Assembly (NCBI GenBank): GCA_949297805.1
Contig: CASFTG010000005.1
Location: 1-52,086 of the forward strand
Length of the DNA stretch: 52,086 nt
Direction of reading: 5' to 3'
Source: an uncultured bacterium
GTDB taxonomy: Bacteria > Bacillota_I > Bacilli_A > RFN20 > CAG-826
Notes under the pieces: generated by a model
The model's database searches: none
What the model was told of the DNA's origin: nothing
What the model saw: only the letters and a program-made list of their open reading frames with translations
Program-made: the position numbers and the translations under genes
Shown here: positions 27,208 to 36,305 of the stretch, piece after piece
Numbering within the stretch: position 1 is the first letter of the stretch
Layout of the letters: each line of letters starts with the position of its first letter

Positions 27208-27905
<698 letters not shown>

Positions 27906-27925
27906 ATTCCGCCCTCCGTCTTCTT

Positions 27926-27960
27926 TCTCTACATTGTAGAGAGGCGAAAAGCAAAAACAA
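27926..27960 (-). promoter_or_regulatory. Promoter with overlapping 17-base palindromic operator (ABC transporter operon)
   Basis: The palindrome TCTCTACATTGTAGAGA spans 27926-27942. Read on the minus strand it contains the -10 box TACAAT (27938-27933), with TTGTTT 16 bases upstream (27960-27955). A regulator bound here would cover the -10 box. Confidence 0.65.
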
Positions 27961-28001
27961 TAGGGATCAAGCCAAAATGGGGAAAACGGGCAAAAAAAGT
28001 T

Positions 28002-29096
28002 TCAATCAAGGGCTAAAGCCGATCCGATGGCAGCCGCCACGTTGCTTGAGCCGATCGCGGCATCGCCGATATACGTCCGGCCTTCGATTCGGGATGAGCG
28101 TTCGCCTAAACAAAGGTAAAGCTTAGCAAAAGGAACGAGCTCGCTTCCTTCCTCCAACACCTTGAAGGAGCGGCGCCCATCCTCCCCCAGCTGACCTAAT
28201 TCGCATTTCTTTAATAGCAATTGATCGCCTTCGACTTTATCGATGACGGTTAAAAAGCGGGTCTTGGCCCCTTCTTTCTCGGCCAGCATCAATTGTTCTT
28301 TGTCGCCTGGCATCTGCAGTTCGCTCCGCCGATACACCAAAGTCACATCCAGCCCTAACCGGGCCAAGCTCCGTAAACAATCAAGGGCGACATTGCCGCC
28401 CCCATAGATGAAATAGGAGCCAGTTGGCGATAACTTCAAATCACCATGCTTTAGTCCATATAAAAGGTCGAGCCCGACTGCAATCTTCTCGCTTAACTTA
28501 AAACCAGCAAGGTTAGCTTCATAGGCCCCGGTAGCATAGACCACATGGTCATAGCCTTTGAGTTCGCCTTTGACCTCCTGTCCCAGAATGAAATGGCAAC
28601 CCCGATCAGTTAGACGTTTCGCTACTTGATCGAGGATCTTTTTATCAAAACGGAAATCCGGGATAAAGGCGTAAAGGGCACCCCCGATAGAGGGATAGCG
28701 GTCGTAAACGGTGACCTCATCGCCATTAAGGAGCCGTTTATAGGCATAGGCTAAGCCAGCCGGCCCGGCCCCGATGATGGCAATATGCTTCGCAGTCGGT
28801 TCTTTTTTCTTCCGTCTATCCGGGTATTGCGCGATTTCGCTTTCAAAAGGTGAGAAAGCGATTGGCTGACCAAGGCGGTGTTTGACGCAGTTTTTGGCGC
28901 AGAAACGTTCGCAAAGGGCCCCGGTCAACTCCGGAAATGGGTTCCGTTCATATATGAGTTTGGCGGCGGCTTCTATTTGTCCTTGCTCATATAAAGATAG
29001 GGCCTCGCTGATGGGGTTATGGAGAGGACAAGCGGCTGAGCAAAAAGCCTTCGGGCAATGAAGGCACCCGCGGGCTAGCGTAATTAAGGAAGACAT
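28002..29096 (-). CDS. GltD-like FAD/NAD(P) oxidoreductase, compact form
   Basis: A 364-residue protein with the architecture of the small subunit of glutamate synthase and related electron-transfer proteins. It has an N-terminal Fer4-type domain with CLHCPKAFCSAACP and CERFCAKNC cysteine clusters, an FAD-binding IIGAGPAGLAYAY (about residue 107), an NADPH-binding FIYGGGNVALDCLRSL (about 231) and a terminal GDAAIGSSNVAAAIG that contacts FAD. It is about 100 residues shorter than typical GltD, and no GltB large subunit is present, so it is more likely an NAD(P)H-driven reductase of unknown partner. AAGGA precedes the start. Confidence 0.88.
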   Translation of the reverse strand: MSSLITLARGCLHCPKAFCSAACPLHNPISEALSLYEQGQIEAAAKLIYERNPFPELTGALCERFCAKNCVKHRLGQPIAFSPFESEIAQYPDRRKKKEPTAKHIAIIGAGPAGLAYAYKRLLNGDEVTVYDRYPSIGGALYAFIPDFRFDKKILDQVAKRLTDRGCHFILGQEVKGELKGYDHVVYATGAYEANLAGFKLSEKIAVGLDLLYGLKHGDLKLSPTGSYFIYGGGNVALDCLRSLARLGLDVTLVYRRSELQMPGDKEQLMLAEKEGAKTRFLTVIDKVEGDQLLLKKCELGQLGEDGRRSFKVLEEGSELVPFAKLYLCLGERSSRIEGRTYIGDAAIGSSNVAAAIGSALALD

Positions 29097-29099
29097 AGG

Positions 29100-29927
29100 T
29101 TATTCCTTGGGGAAGACGAGGTTGGCGGCCAAAGGCAAAGTCAGTTGAGCGAACTTCTCTTTTAGCTTATGGCCATCCTTATCGAACTTCGATTCGTGGC
29201 CTCTGACTTGGATGATGAGTCCTAAATCGGCCCGGGCATAAGGACCTAAGTCAGCGATTGGATAGGATAATTCGAACCCTTTGGCTAACCGGCTGGTCCC
29301 ATTGGGGGTTAAGACATAACGACGGGATTTGGTTAAAGACTTGGTATTAAGAACGATAAGCCCATAAACCGCCGCTTGATCGGCGATGTTCTCAATCTCG
29401 ACCCGGGTCTTGATAAGGGCCCGTTTCTTGTCAAATTCGAGCGTGGACGACTGGGAGGCGGAGAAGGTTACCTGGGCTTCTAAGAGTTTGCCTTTAGCCA
29501 CCGCGTATTCGAGCCCGAAAGACGGCGAAGGGGAACGGAGGGCGACCCGGGATAGATAAGGGGCGTCAAGGGCGAGCGATAATCGCTTGATCAAGGCGTT
29601 ATAAATATTGATCCCGGCGTCGAAGCAATAATAGTTCTCGGCTTTGAGGTAATCGAGGAGGCGACCAGCTAATTGGGGATCTTGCCCCACCGACAGACAA
29701 AGATAGGTGATGGGGTCGCTGGCCGAAGGATAAAGGAGCCGAGGGGAGACGATCGAATCGTCGATGAGGCGGGCTAAAGCCTGGATCAGTCCCAATAGGT
29801 CCCGTTTAAAGGCGACCGGGTATTCCTCGGTGAGGTCCGCTTCAACCCGGTTGAAGTGGGCTTGGAACTCATCCCCATAAAGATGGGCCTGCAGCCGATG
29901 GTCGCTGTGCTCGCTTTTCATCACCAT
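29100..29927 (-). CDS. Hypothetical protein (275 aa)
   Basis: No family recognised. The N-terminal half appears helical (HLYGDEFQAHFNRVEADLTEEYPVAF; LLDYLKAENYYCFDAGINIYN, given in parts), and the C-terminal half is rich in beta-like strands (YAVAKGKLLEAQVTFSAS; RVEIENIADQAAVYGLIVL). It has no signal peptide or membrane segment. GGAGG 8 bases before ATG 29927 fixes the start. The gene lies 3 bases from the GltD-like gene and 4 bases from the upstream hypothetical, so all three are co-transcribed. Confidence 0.72.
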   Translation of the reverse strand: MVMKSEHSDHRLQAHLYGDEFQAHFNRVEADLTEEYPVAFKRDLLGLIQALARLIDDSIVSPRLLYPSASDPITYLCLSVGQDPQLAGRLLDYLKAENYYCFDAGINIYNALIKRLSLALDAPYLSRVALRSPSPSFGLEYAVAKGKLLEAQVTFSASQSSTLEFDKKRALIKTRVEIENIADQAAVYGLIVLNTKSLTKSRRYVLTPNGTSRLAKGFELSYPIADLGPYARADLGLIIQVRGHESKFDKDGHKLKEKFAQLTLPLAANLVFPKE

Positions 29928-29931
29928 ATCG

Positions 29932-30396
29932 CTATCCTCCGACCCGCAGGTCCTTTATCTTTTGCCTGATCGGGGCCAAATCCCCGTCGGGGCAGACGTC
30001 TTTGATCAAACTAAGGCAAAGATCCTCAGCCGAGGGGGAAGAAGATTCATACCCCTCATCGATCTTCGCCTTCAATTCGCTGTAGAGCCCCTCGTCATAG
30101 GCGAACTCATTTTCCCCAAGCATGGCAAGGACATAGCCAATCGAATAAAAACTATCCGGAGGGAGCATGACTACCCCTCCAGAAGAGACGAACTCGCTAG
30201 TCCTAACTAACTCTAGGAGTTCGGAAAGGAAGGAATCGAGGTCAGCGCCTAAGGATTCGGAAAGGAAAAGCGAGGCCGCCATCAAGGCTGCTTCGTCTTT
30301 GGGCAAAGCCTCTTCATGATAGGCGTCGACGAGGAAACGGGCCATCGTCCCATAGACCAAGCCGAAGCCCAAAACCCTGTCTTTCTGCCATTCCAT
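29932..30396 (-). CDS. Hypothetical protein (154 aa)
   Basis: No family recognised. A soluble, acidic, mainly helical protein with segments LVYGTMARFLVDAYHEEALP and DLDSFLSELLELVRTSEFV. I chose ATG 30396 (MEWQKDR) because TACCCT ends 6 bases before it with TTGCGA 17 bases further up, the leaderless arrangement seen elsewhere; ATG 30402 and a TTG at 30414 are alternatives. The promoter sits inside the end of the Nudix gene, so this gene and the two after it may be expressed both alone and from upstream. Confidence 0.68.
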   Translation of the reverse strand: MEWQKDRVLGFGLVYGTMARFLVDAYHEEALPKDEAALMAASLFLSESLGADLDSFLSELLELVRTSEFVSSGGVVMLPPDSFYSIGYVLAMLGENEFAYDEGLYSELKAKIDEGYESSSPSAEDLCLSLIKDVCPDGDLAPIRQKIKDLRVGG

Positions 30397-30402
30397 ACGC
30401 AT

Positions 30403-30431
30403 AGGGTAAACCAAAAAGCGGTTTATCGCAA
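30403..30431 (-). promoter_or_regulatory. Internal promoter at the end of the Nudix gene (leaderless geometry)
   Basis: Minus strand: TTGCGA (30431-30426), 17 bases, TACCCT (30408-30403), 6 bases, ATG 30396. Confidence 0.45.
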
Positions 30432-30839
30432 AGCAATCTCGCGCGCCTTCAAGGCTTTGACGATCAATTGATCGGCCGGGCAGAAGAGCGATTCGTCCAA
30501 CTCGCTTAGGGCAAAGAAGCGTTCCTCGAGGTGAATTCCTTCGTGGAGAAGCAATCTTCCCTCCTTTAGCGAGGCAAAGAAGACTTCCATATTCAGAATA
30601 AAATCCGGGTACTCGTAATTGACCGTCAATAGTTTCTCGAGGACGGTGATATCGCTGCTCAGTTCTTCTTGGATTTCCCTGACTAAGGCTTGCTCAGGGG
30701 TTTCGCCTTTTTCAATCTTCCCGCCGGGGAATTCGAAATACCCTTTCAAGAAGCCATAGCCTCGCTTGGCGGCGAAATATTTTCCGTCTTTAACGATGAC
30801 GGCCGCCACCGCCCGCACTTCACGCTTGCTCATGGTCAT
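30423..30839 (-). CDS. MutT-type Nudix hydrolase
   Basis: A 138-residue Nudix protein with the box GGKIEKGETPEQALVREIQEEL (shown here as 22 residues in two parts: GGKIEKGETPEQ and ALVREIQEEL), matching Gx5Ex7REUxEE. MutT-type enzymes hydrolyse oxidised nucleotides such as 8-oxo-dGTP to prevent mutation; the substrate is inferred from length and layout. The gene overlaps the end of the PLD-helicase gene by 20 bases and is therefore coupled to it. Start is 30839 (GGAG 4 bases upstream) or 30833 (same site, 10 bases). A helicase-Nudix link also occurs at 44582-49618. Confidence 0.9.
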   Translation of the reverse strand: MTMSKREVRAVAAVIVKDGKYFAAKRGYGFLKGYFEFPGGKIEKGETPEQALVREIQEELSSDITVLEKLLTVNYEYPDFILNMEVFFASLKEGRLLLHEGIHLEERFFALSELDESLFCPADQLIVKALKAREIALR

Positions 30840-33600
30840 GGATCTCCAACTCCTCGAAATAATATGACGGGATCGGACGCTCGAGCAAGATATCGAATAG
30901 GAGGCTATGCTTGGGATTAGACGACGGCCGCGGATTGGTCAATTTCCCTTTTCCAACGTAAAGGAAACTCATATCGACCCCATTCTCTTGCTTGATCTTC
31001 CTAACGAAAACCTGGGCATAACCGGATTTTATCAGCCGTTGTCCTTTCTTGTTTTCTAACGTCGTTTCAGTCGCCGATTCCCATTGTAAGCAAGAAGCCG
31101 ATAGGAAACGATCGCTATAACGGAGATGTTCTTTCTCCACCTCGTCCTTATTGAGGTTGATGATCAAGACCAGTTCGCCGTTGACGTAATGGACCCCGCC
31201 CATGTAGAAGTCGGTGTGGTTGTTAGTAGCTAAAAACACCTGACTAGTTTTATAACGGCCCAGGAAGTGCAGCCGAGCTTCATCAAGCCCATAATCCCGT
31301 TCGTAACGGCGGAGCCCGTAATCGAGGGTATCGGACAGGAAGGAACGGAACGAATCGGTCAGTTCGATATCCAATGAATACTTCCCGTCTTCTAACTTAA
31401 TCAGCCTTTGGCCGAATTCCTTGCCCCCGCCGACTTTCGGGAGCAAGGCCTTGAGGGCATGCTCAAAGCTATCGAGGTCGAACCCCGGGCATTGGGAGGC
31501 TTGGCGCAATTCCTCTTTGTCTTTTTCCCCTTCCATTAAGGACTTTAGGATCAAAAACTCATAGGGCCGGACCAGCGGTAGGAAGTAGCCGACCCGTTTA
31601 AGGTAATCTCGTTGCTCATCGTTAAAATAAGGAAGGTTGGCCTGTCCGATCGCGGTCAGGAACTCAAAATAGGAATAATCGTACTTGACGATATAACGGA
31701 GCAAATCGGTGTAAAGATCAGCCGATAAAAAATCGACCTGGGAAGGATAATCGTTGGCCCCGAGCTTCAAATAGGCTTTTAAGGAGGCAAAATCGGCGGC
31801 CAGGAACCGCTTGGTGTAGAAATTGGTTCCCTCAATCGCCGAGAGAATGGTCTCCTTCGCCACTTCATCGAAATGGATCGAAACCGGCAGATTCAAAGAG
31901 GCGAAATCAGTCTGGACCAACTCCTTAAGATAAAGCTTATCGACCGCCCCGCCGGGGGTGAGTTCGCCTAAAGCCATCCCGATGAAGGCGCTTCGACGAT
32001 AGGAATTGGCAATGAAGTCGAGGACAGTGACGTTTTCTTTGCCCGGCGCTTTCCGCAAGCCCCGGCCTAATTGCTGTATGAAGATAGTCGCCGATTCAGT
32101 CGGGCGGAGGAAAAGAACCATGTTGACCCGGGGGACGTCGATGCCTTCATTAAGGATATCGACGCAGAAGACGATCTCTAACGGATCATCGTCTTGCTGA
32201 AGCCGGTTAAAGAGTTCCAACCGCCGGCTGGTTTCGTCTTTCCCCGAGACGGCGGCCGTGCCAAATCCATAACTAGCCAATTCGCTAGCTAACCGTTCAG
32301 CCAAACTGACGTTCGGACAGAAGGCCAAAGCCATCAGCTTGCCCTTCGGCTTATGGGATTCGATTTGGCTAGCGATGAAGCCGAGGTTATCGCCTTCTAA
32401 CATCTGCTTGGCGAGGTTATCCAAAGAATCGGTCCCATAATCCAAATAAGGATCGGCGATACCAAAATAGGAGAAGCCGACAATCAAGCCATTCTCGATG
32501 GCTTCCCTAAGACTTAGATCATAAGGGATATTGTCGTCGAAAAGAGCATAGACATCCTGCCCGTCCATCCGGTCCGGGGTGGCGGTCAAGCCTAATAAGA
32601 AAGCCGGATGGAAGTAATCAATGATCGCCCGATAGGTCGGGGCCGCCGCATGGTGGACCTCGTCGATGACGATGTAATCGAATTCATCGGGGGCGAAATC
32701 GTTTAGATGGCGAGCGACCATATTAACCGAGGCGAAAAGGAAATCTTTCTCCTTCTCTTGGACGTTGCCATTGTATAGGCCATAGGTCCGGGCGGGGCCG
32801 AAGACGGTCTCGAAGGTCTTCTTCGCCGCGACGATGATCATGTCCTTATGGGCGACGAACAGGACTTTCTTGGCTAAGCAGTCCTTGGCGTCGAAGGCGG
32901 CCAAATAGGTTTTGCCCGAGCCAGTCGCGGCGATGACCAAGGCTCTTTTCTTGCCGAGCTGCCGACTCCTTCTTATCTCCTTTAAAGCCGAAAGCTGCAT
33001 CGAGTTGGGTTTAATCCCCTTCTCTTCTAAGCTATAGTCCATATCCCAATGGACCAAGGCTGATTCGAGCCGCCGGGCATACTTAGCGACTAATGCTTCG
33101 CTAAGCCTTTCGGTTCGGGCAAATAGATAAGCGAACTCCTTCTTGGCTTCCGATAGATAAGCTTCCGAAGGTTCAGAGGTGGCCGAGAGGTCCCATTCGA
33201 CGTTTTTTAGCAAAGCGAACGAGGTCAAGTTAGAGGAACCGACTAAAAGCTCATTCTCCCCGTTTTCATATTCAAAGAGGTAACCTTTGCAATGAAATCC
33301 CCCGTCTAAGAAGGAATCGTAATCGAGATGACAATCGAAACGGTCGGGGTAGAGCCGCATTAAATCGAGAAAAGTCCGCAAAGCCGGGATATCGGTGAAA
33401 TTTTGATAAGTCGAGGTGATGATTTGCCCGTGGGCACCCCGCTTCAAAGCCGCCTCAATTGACGGAAAGAGCAAAGAAAGTCCGCTTTGTTTGATGAATG
33501 AAACGGAAAAGGAAAACCGGCGGCAACGGCTTAAGCCTTCCTTGATCCGGGAAAGGAAACTGACCGGGGTATGGTTGGAATAAAACCCGATAGATCGCAC
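30820..33600 (-). CDS. PLD-nuclease/DEAH-type SF2 helicase with DUF3427 C-terminus
   Basis: A 926-residue protein. Residues about 1-180 form a phospholipase-D-like nuclease domain with HCKGYLFE and GSSNLT (the HxK part is present, the usual Asp is Glu). The SF2 helicase core follows: motif I ATGSGKT (about 230), motif II VIDEVHHA (about 312), motif III TATP, motif VI QQLGRGLRKAPG. The last 250 residues match the DUF3427 layout. The family is widespread and thought to act on DNA in repair or defence; its precise role is not established. The start is GTG 33600, with GATAAT ending 6 bases upstream. Confidence 0.9.
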   Translation of the reverse strand: MRSIGFYSNHTPVSFLSRIKEGLSRCRRFSFSVSFIKQSGLSLLFPSIEAALKRGAHGQIITSTYQNFTDIPALRTFLDLMRLYPDRFDCHLDYDSFLDGGFHCKGYLFEYENGENELLVGSSNLTSFALLKNVEWDLSATSEPSEAYLSEAKKEFAYLFARTERLSEALVAKYARRLESALVHWDMDYSLEEKGIKPNSMQLSALKEIRRSRQLGKKRALVIAATGSGKTYLAAFDAKDCLAKKVLFVAHKDMIIVAAKKTFETVFGPARTYGLYNGNVQEKEKDFLFASVNMVARHLNDFAPDEFDYIVIDEVHHAAAPTYRAIIDYFHPAFLLGLTATPDRMDGQDVYALFDDNIPYDLSLREAIENGLIVGFSYFGIADPYLDYGTDSLDNLAKQMLEGDNLGFIASQIESHKPKGKLMALAFCPNVSLAERLASELASYGFGTAAVSGKDETSRRLELFNRLQQDDDPLEIVFCVDILNEGIDVPRVNMVLFLRPTESATIFIQQLGRGLRKAPGKENVTVLDFIANSYRRSAFIGMALGELTPGGAVDKLYLKELVQTDFASLNLPVSIHFDEVAKETILSAIEGTNFYTKRFLAADFASLKAYLKLGANDYPSQVDFLSADLYTDLLRYIVKYDYSYFEFLTAIGQANLPYFNDEQRDYLKRVGYFLPLVRPYEFLILKSLMEGEKDKEELRQASQCPGFDLDSFEHALKALLPKVGGGKEFGQRLIKLEDGKYSLDIELTDSFRSFLSDTLDYGLRRYERDYGLDEARLHFLGRYKTSQVFLATNNHTDFYMGGVHYVNGELVLIINLNKDEVEKEHLRYSDRFLSASCLQWESATETTLENKKGQRLIKSGYAQVFVRKIKQENGVDMSFLYVGKGKLTNPRPSSNPKHSLLFDILLERPIPSYYFEELEIHDHEQA

Positions 33601-33606
33601 CCAGGC

Positions 33607-33635
33607 ATTATCGCAGCTCTGACCCCAGGGGTAAA
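33607..33635 (-). promoter_or_regulatory. Promoter of the PLD-helicase operon (leaderless geometry) with a spacer palindrome
   Basis: Minus strand: TTTACC (33635-33630), 17 bases, GATAAT (33612-33607), 6 bases, GTG 33600. The spacer contains the inverted repeat ACCCC-T-GGGGT (33632-33622), a possible operator. Confidence 0.55.
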
Positions 33636-33639
33636 GATC

Positions 33640-34422
33640 CTACTTCCCTTTCTTGTGGGCCATCTTGTATTCAACGAAGCGGAGGTCGAAGTCGGCGACG
33701 AAAGAGGAACGCATCGGATTGTGGAGCTCGACATAACCAACTAACCCAGTCGGTTCCAAGATCCGGTAAGCGGTCATGAAAGCGTTGTTCTCCTCATCCA
33801 TCCCCGGGATGTCGATCTGATTGGGGGAGCCGATGATGACCATCTTGGTGTATTCCCCGATCCGGGTGACCAGGGTCTGCAATTCATCCAAAGTCAGGTT
33901 CTGGGCCTCATCGACTAAGATGATGCAGTTCTCGAAGGACCGGCCTCGCATGAACTCGGGGGCCAAAGGGACGATGTCATTCGGCAGCTTCTGATAAGCC
34001 TTGGGCATCATCTCCTCGTCTTCTAATATCCCTTTGAGTTTCTTCGGCTGGCGGACTTTCTGCGGTATCTCCCCTTCATTCCGTGCCTTCTGCATTAAGT
34101 GATTGTAGTTATCAAGCAACGGGCCAAGGTAGGGGGCGTATTTATCTTCTTCCGTCCCTTTAAGGTAACCAAGGCGGTGGCCGATCTCCACCGGCTCGCG
34201 AACGTAGAAGAGGGTCTTGTATTTCTTTTTCGCTCCTTTGCCCCGAACTAAAGACAGGGCCCCGGCTAAAGCAGCGAACGTCTTCCCCGTCCCGGCCGCC
34301 CCGACGCAGAAGACGACCGGCTTGCGGGACGGGTCCTCATTGATCTGACGGATCAATTCCCGTTGCCCGGGATTGGAACCGAAATCGACGCCGAAAAGGG
34401 TGTAGGGATTACTCGCGACCAT
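33640..34422 (-). CDS. phoH: PhoH family ATPase
   Basis: A 260-residue PhoH-like P-loop protein with Walker A VGAAGTGKT (about residue 35), the PhoH-specific VREPVEIGHRLGYLKGT, Walker B IILVDEAQNLT and sensor IGSPNQID. PhoH proteins are RNA-linked ATPases, often induced by phosphate limitation or associated with RNA maturation. ATG 34422 was chosen because GGAGG lies 6 bases before it; the upstream extension is not supported. Its stop is 39 bases before the PLD-helicase start. Confidence 0.92.
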   Translation of the reverse strand: MVASNPYTLFGVDFGSNPGQRELIRQINEDPSRKPVVFCVGAAGTGKTFAALAGALSLVRGKGAKKKYKTLFYVREPVEIGHRLGYLKGTEEDKYAPYLGPLLDNYNHLMQKARNEGEIPQKVRQPKKLKGILEDEEMMPKAYQKLPNDIVPLAPEFMRGRSFENCIILVDEAQNLTLDELQTLVTRIGEYTKMVIIGSPNQIDIPGMDEENNAFMTAYRILEPTGLVGYVELHNPMRSSFVADFDLRFVEYKMAHKKGK

Positions 34423-34448
34423 TTTTGCCTCCAAGAAACATCGATTAA

Positions 34449-34477
34449 ATGATAAAGGCCAAGGAAGAATGGGTAAA
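34449..34477 (-). promoter_or_regulatory. phoH promoter
   Basis: Minus strand: TTTACC (34477-34472), 17 bases, TATCAT (34454-34449), then a leader of about 25 bases carrying GGAGG. Divergent from the double-HTH regulator. Confidence 0.5.
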
Positions 34478-34525
34478 GTGGCAAAAACCGGCAAAAAAGT
34501 TTATGAACTTTTAACGAACTTGCCC

Positions 34526-34531
34526 TACAAT
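34526..34531 (+). promoter_or_regulatory. -10 box of the double-HTH regulator gene
   Basis: TACAAT ends 9 bases before the ATG at 34541. No convincing -35 box was found; GGGAG three bases before ATG is too close for a normal ribosome site. Confidence 0.4.
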
Positions 34532-34540
34532 GCGGGAGTA

Positions 34541-35269
34541 ATGAAAAAGGAACCGATTGGAAAATTCGTGGAACGGAGAAGGAAGTTGCTCCGTCTCACC
34601 CAAACCGAGCTAGCCAGCTACGTCGGCTACTCGCCCCAGGCCTTCTCGAAGTTCGAGGCTGGCCGCCTTTCGATTTCTTTGCTTGTCGCCCCGAGTTTGG
34701 CCAACGCCTTGAACTTGACGCTCGACGATTTATTCGCCAGGCGGGAAAACGACACTCAGATCGTCAATAAGCCCCTTGATCCCGAGATTATCTCGGTTCA
34801 GCTTCAGTTCTTTAGAAATGCCCGCGGCTTGACCCAAAACGAGTTCGCCGCCCGCACCGGGGCCTCGGTCCGAAGCCTCCGGGCCTATGAATTAGGCGAT
34901 GCCGTGCCGACGCTGACTTTCATCGACCGGCTGCTCGAGGAATTCAACTTAGAATCCAGCTATATCCTTTATAAGAACCCGATGATGATGGACACCAACT
35001 TGGCCGCCTCCATCCGCTCGGGCCAAATCCGGACGAAGAAAAAGAAGCAGCTTTATGCCTCCTTGCTTGGTATCTTCTCCTGTTTCGTCGCCGCGGTCGG
35101 GGTCGGGGTCGCTCAAATCTCAAGAGCTGGCATCATGCGGTTGGGCCTCAACGAACATGCCGATGAGGCCGGTGAACTTTATCAGGGGCAACTGCCTTCC
35201 GATATCCCCGAAGCCAAAGATACCAGCGACTCGACCGAGACCTATTTGCTCTCCGACATCGACTTATAA
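34541..35269 (+). CDS. Membrane-anchored regulator with two XRE-type HTH domains
   Basis: A 242-residue protein with two tandem Cro/cI-type helix-turn-helix domains: residues about 8-62 (TQTELASYVGYSPQAFSKFE) and 85-140 (TQNEFAARTGASVRSLRAYE). A single hydrophobic helix (ASLLGIFSCFVAAVGVGVAQ, about 172-191) follows, then a 50-residue acidic tail outside the cell. Two HTH domains in one chain could let a monomer bind a pseudo-symmetric operator; the helix suggests membrane tethering. ATG 34541 was chosen because the HTH domain begins there and the -10 box lies just before it. Target genes are unknown. Confidence 0.82.
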   Translation: MKKEPIGKFVERRRKLLRLTQTELASYVGYSPQAFSKFEAGRLSISLLVAPSLANALNLTLDDLFARRENDTQIVNKPLDPEIISVQLQFFRNARGLTQNEFAARTGASVRSLRAYELGDAVPTLTFIDRLLEEFNLESSYILYKNPMMMDTNLAASIRSGQIRTKKKKQLYASLLGIFSCFVAAVGVGVAQISRAGIMRLGLNEHADEAGELYQGQLPSDIPEAKDTSDSTETYLLSDIDL

Positions 35270-35270
35270 C

Positions 35271-35299
35271 TTCCCATAATTCAATTTGGGGAAGATAAT
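35271..35299 (+). promoter_or_regulatory. Promoter of the LD-carboxypeptidase gene (leaderless geometry)
   Basis: TTCCCA (35271-35276), 17 bases, GATAAT (35294-35299), 7 bases, ATG 35307. It lies in the 37-base gap after the regulator. Confidence 0.5.
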
Positions 35300-35306
35300 A
35301 CCCCCG

Positions 35307-36305
35307 ATGAGAACCCCGCCTTTTCTTTCCCTAGCCTCGACGATCCAATTGATCGCCCCGTCTTTCGGCTGCAACATCGAGCCCTATTTCAGCCGGCTCG
35401 AAGCCACGATCAAAAACTTCCAAAAATGGGGTTATCAAGTTAAGGTCGGCCCGAATGTCTATTTAGGCGAAGAGCCGATCGCTTCCGCTTCCGCCCCTTT
35501 GAGGGCGAAGGAATTCATGGACGCTTATCTTGATCCGAAAACCGATTTAGTCCTCTCCGTCGGCGGAGGCGAAGTCATGGATGAGATCCTCCCTTATGTG
35601 GATTTTGAAAAGATAAAGAGCGCCGACCCCAAATGGTTCATGGGATTCTCCGACAATACCAACCTGGCGTTTTTATTGCCGATTCTTAGCGAGGTCAAGG
35701 CCATCTATGGGCCCAACGCCCCCTCTTTCTATGAAAAGAAGCCCCGGGTCAACCAAGCCGATGCCCTCCGCTTACTCTCGGGATTTAACCATGTCGAAGG
35801 CTATCCAAAATGGACCTATGGCAATAAAAAAGAAGACCCATACTTAAAGCTTTGCTCCTATCGCCGGCCGAATAAAATCGAAGGGGTGAATTATTCTGAA
35901 CCAGTCCATGGAACCTTACTCGGTGGGTGCCTCGATTGCATCATTAACCTCTGCGGAACCCGTTTTGATAAAGTCGCCGAGTTCGTTAAGGACAAAGAGA
36001 TGATCTTCTTCCTCGAATGCTGCGACCTCAATCCCCTTTCCTTTAGAAGAGGCTTATTCCAGTTAAAGGAAGCCGGATACTTTAAGACGACTAAATTATT
36101 CATCTTCGGCCGCCCCCTCCATTATGGGGAGACGGCGTTCGGGCTGGGTTTTAAGGAAATGGCCTTGGATATCCTGGGCGAGCTAAAGGTCCCGATGATC
36201 TTCAATGCCCCGCTTGGGCACTTGCCGCCTTCGCTTCCTTTCATCGAAGGGGCCGAGGCGACGGTCAGTTTAAAATTAGACGGTTTGGAGGTCGTCTATG
36301 ATTGA
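35307..36305 (+). CDS. LD-carboxypeptidase / MccF-like S66 serine peptidase
   Basis: A 332-residue member of peptidase family S66. The catalytic Ser lies in MGFSDNTNL (about residue 114), Glu in FFLECCD (about 236) and His in LGHLPPSLP (about 304), giving a complete Ser-Glu-His triad. The family contains L,D-carboxypeptidases that trim peptidoglycan tetrapeptides in wall recycling and MccF enzymes that inactivate microcin C. The sequence does not settle which, and no signal peptide is present, so it acts in the cytoplasm. ATG 35307 is preferred over the TTG at 35286. Its stop overlaps the next gene by eight bases. Confidence 0.9.
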   Translation: MRTPPFLSLASTIQLIAPSFGCNIEPYFSRLEATIKNFQKWGYQVKVGPNVYLGEEPIASASAPLRAKEFMDAYLDPKTDLVLSVGGGEVMDEILPYVDFEKIKSADPKWFMGFSDNTNLAFLLPILSEVKAIYGPNAPSFYEKKPRVNQADALRLLSGFNHVEGYPKWTYGNKKEDPYLKLCSYRRPNKIEGVNYSEPVHGTLLGGCLDCIINLCGTRFDKVAEFVKDKEMIFFLECCDLNPLSFRRGLFQLKEAGYFKTTKLFIFGRPLHYGETAFGLGFKEMALDILGELKVPMIFNAPLGHLPPSLPFIEGAEATVSLKLDGLEVVYD

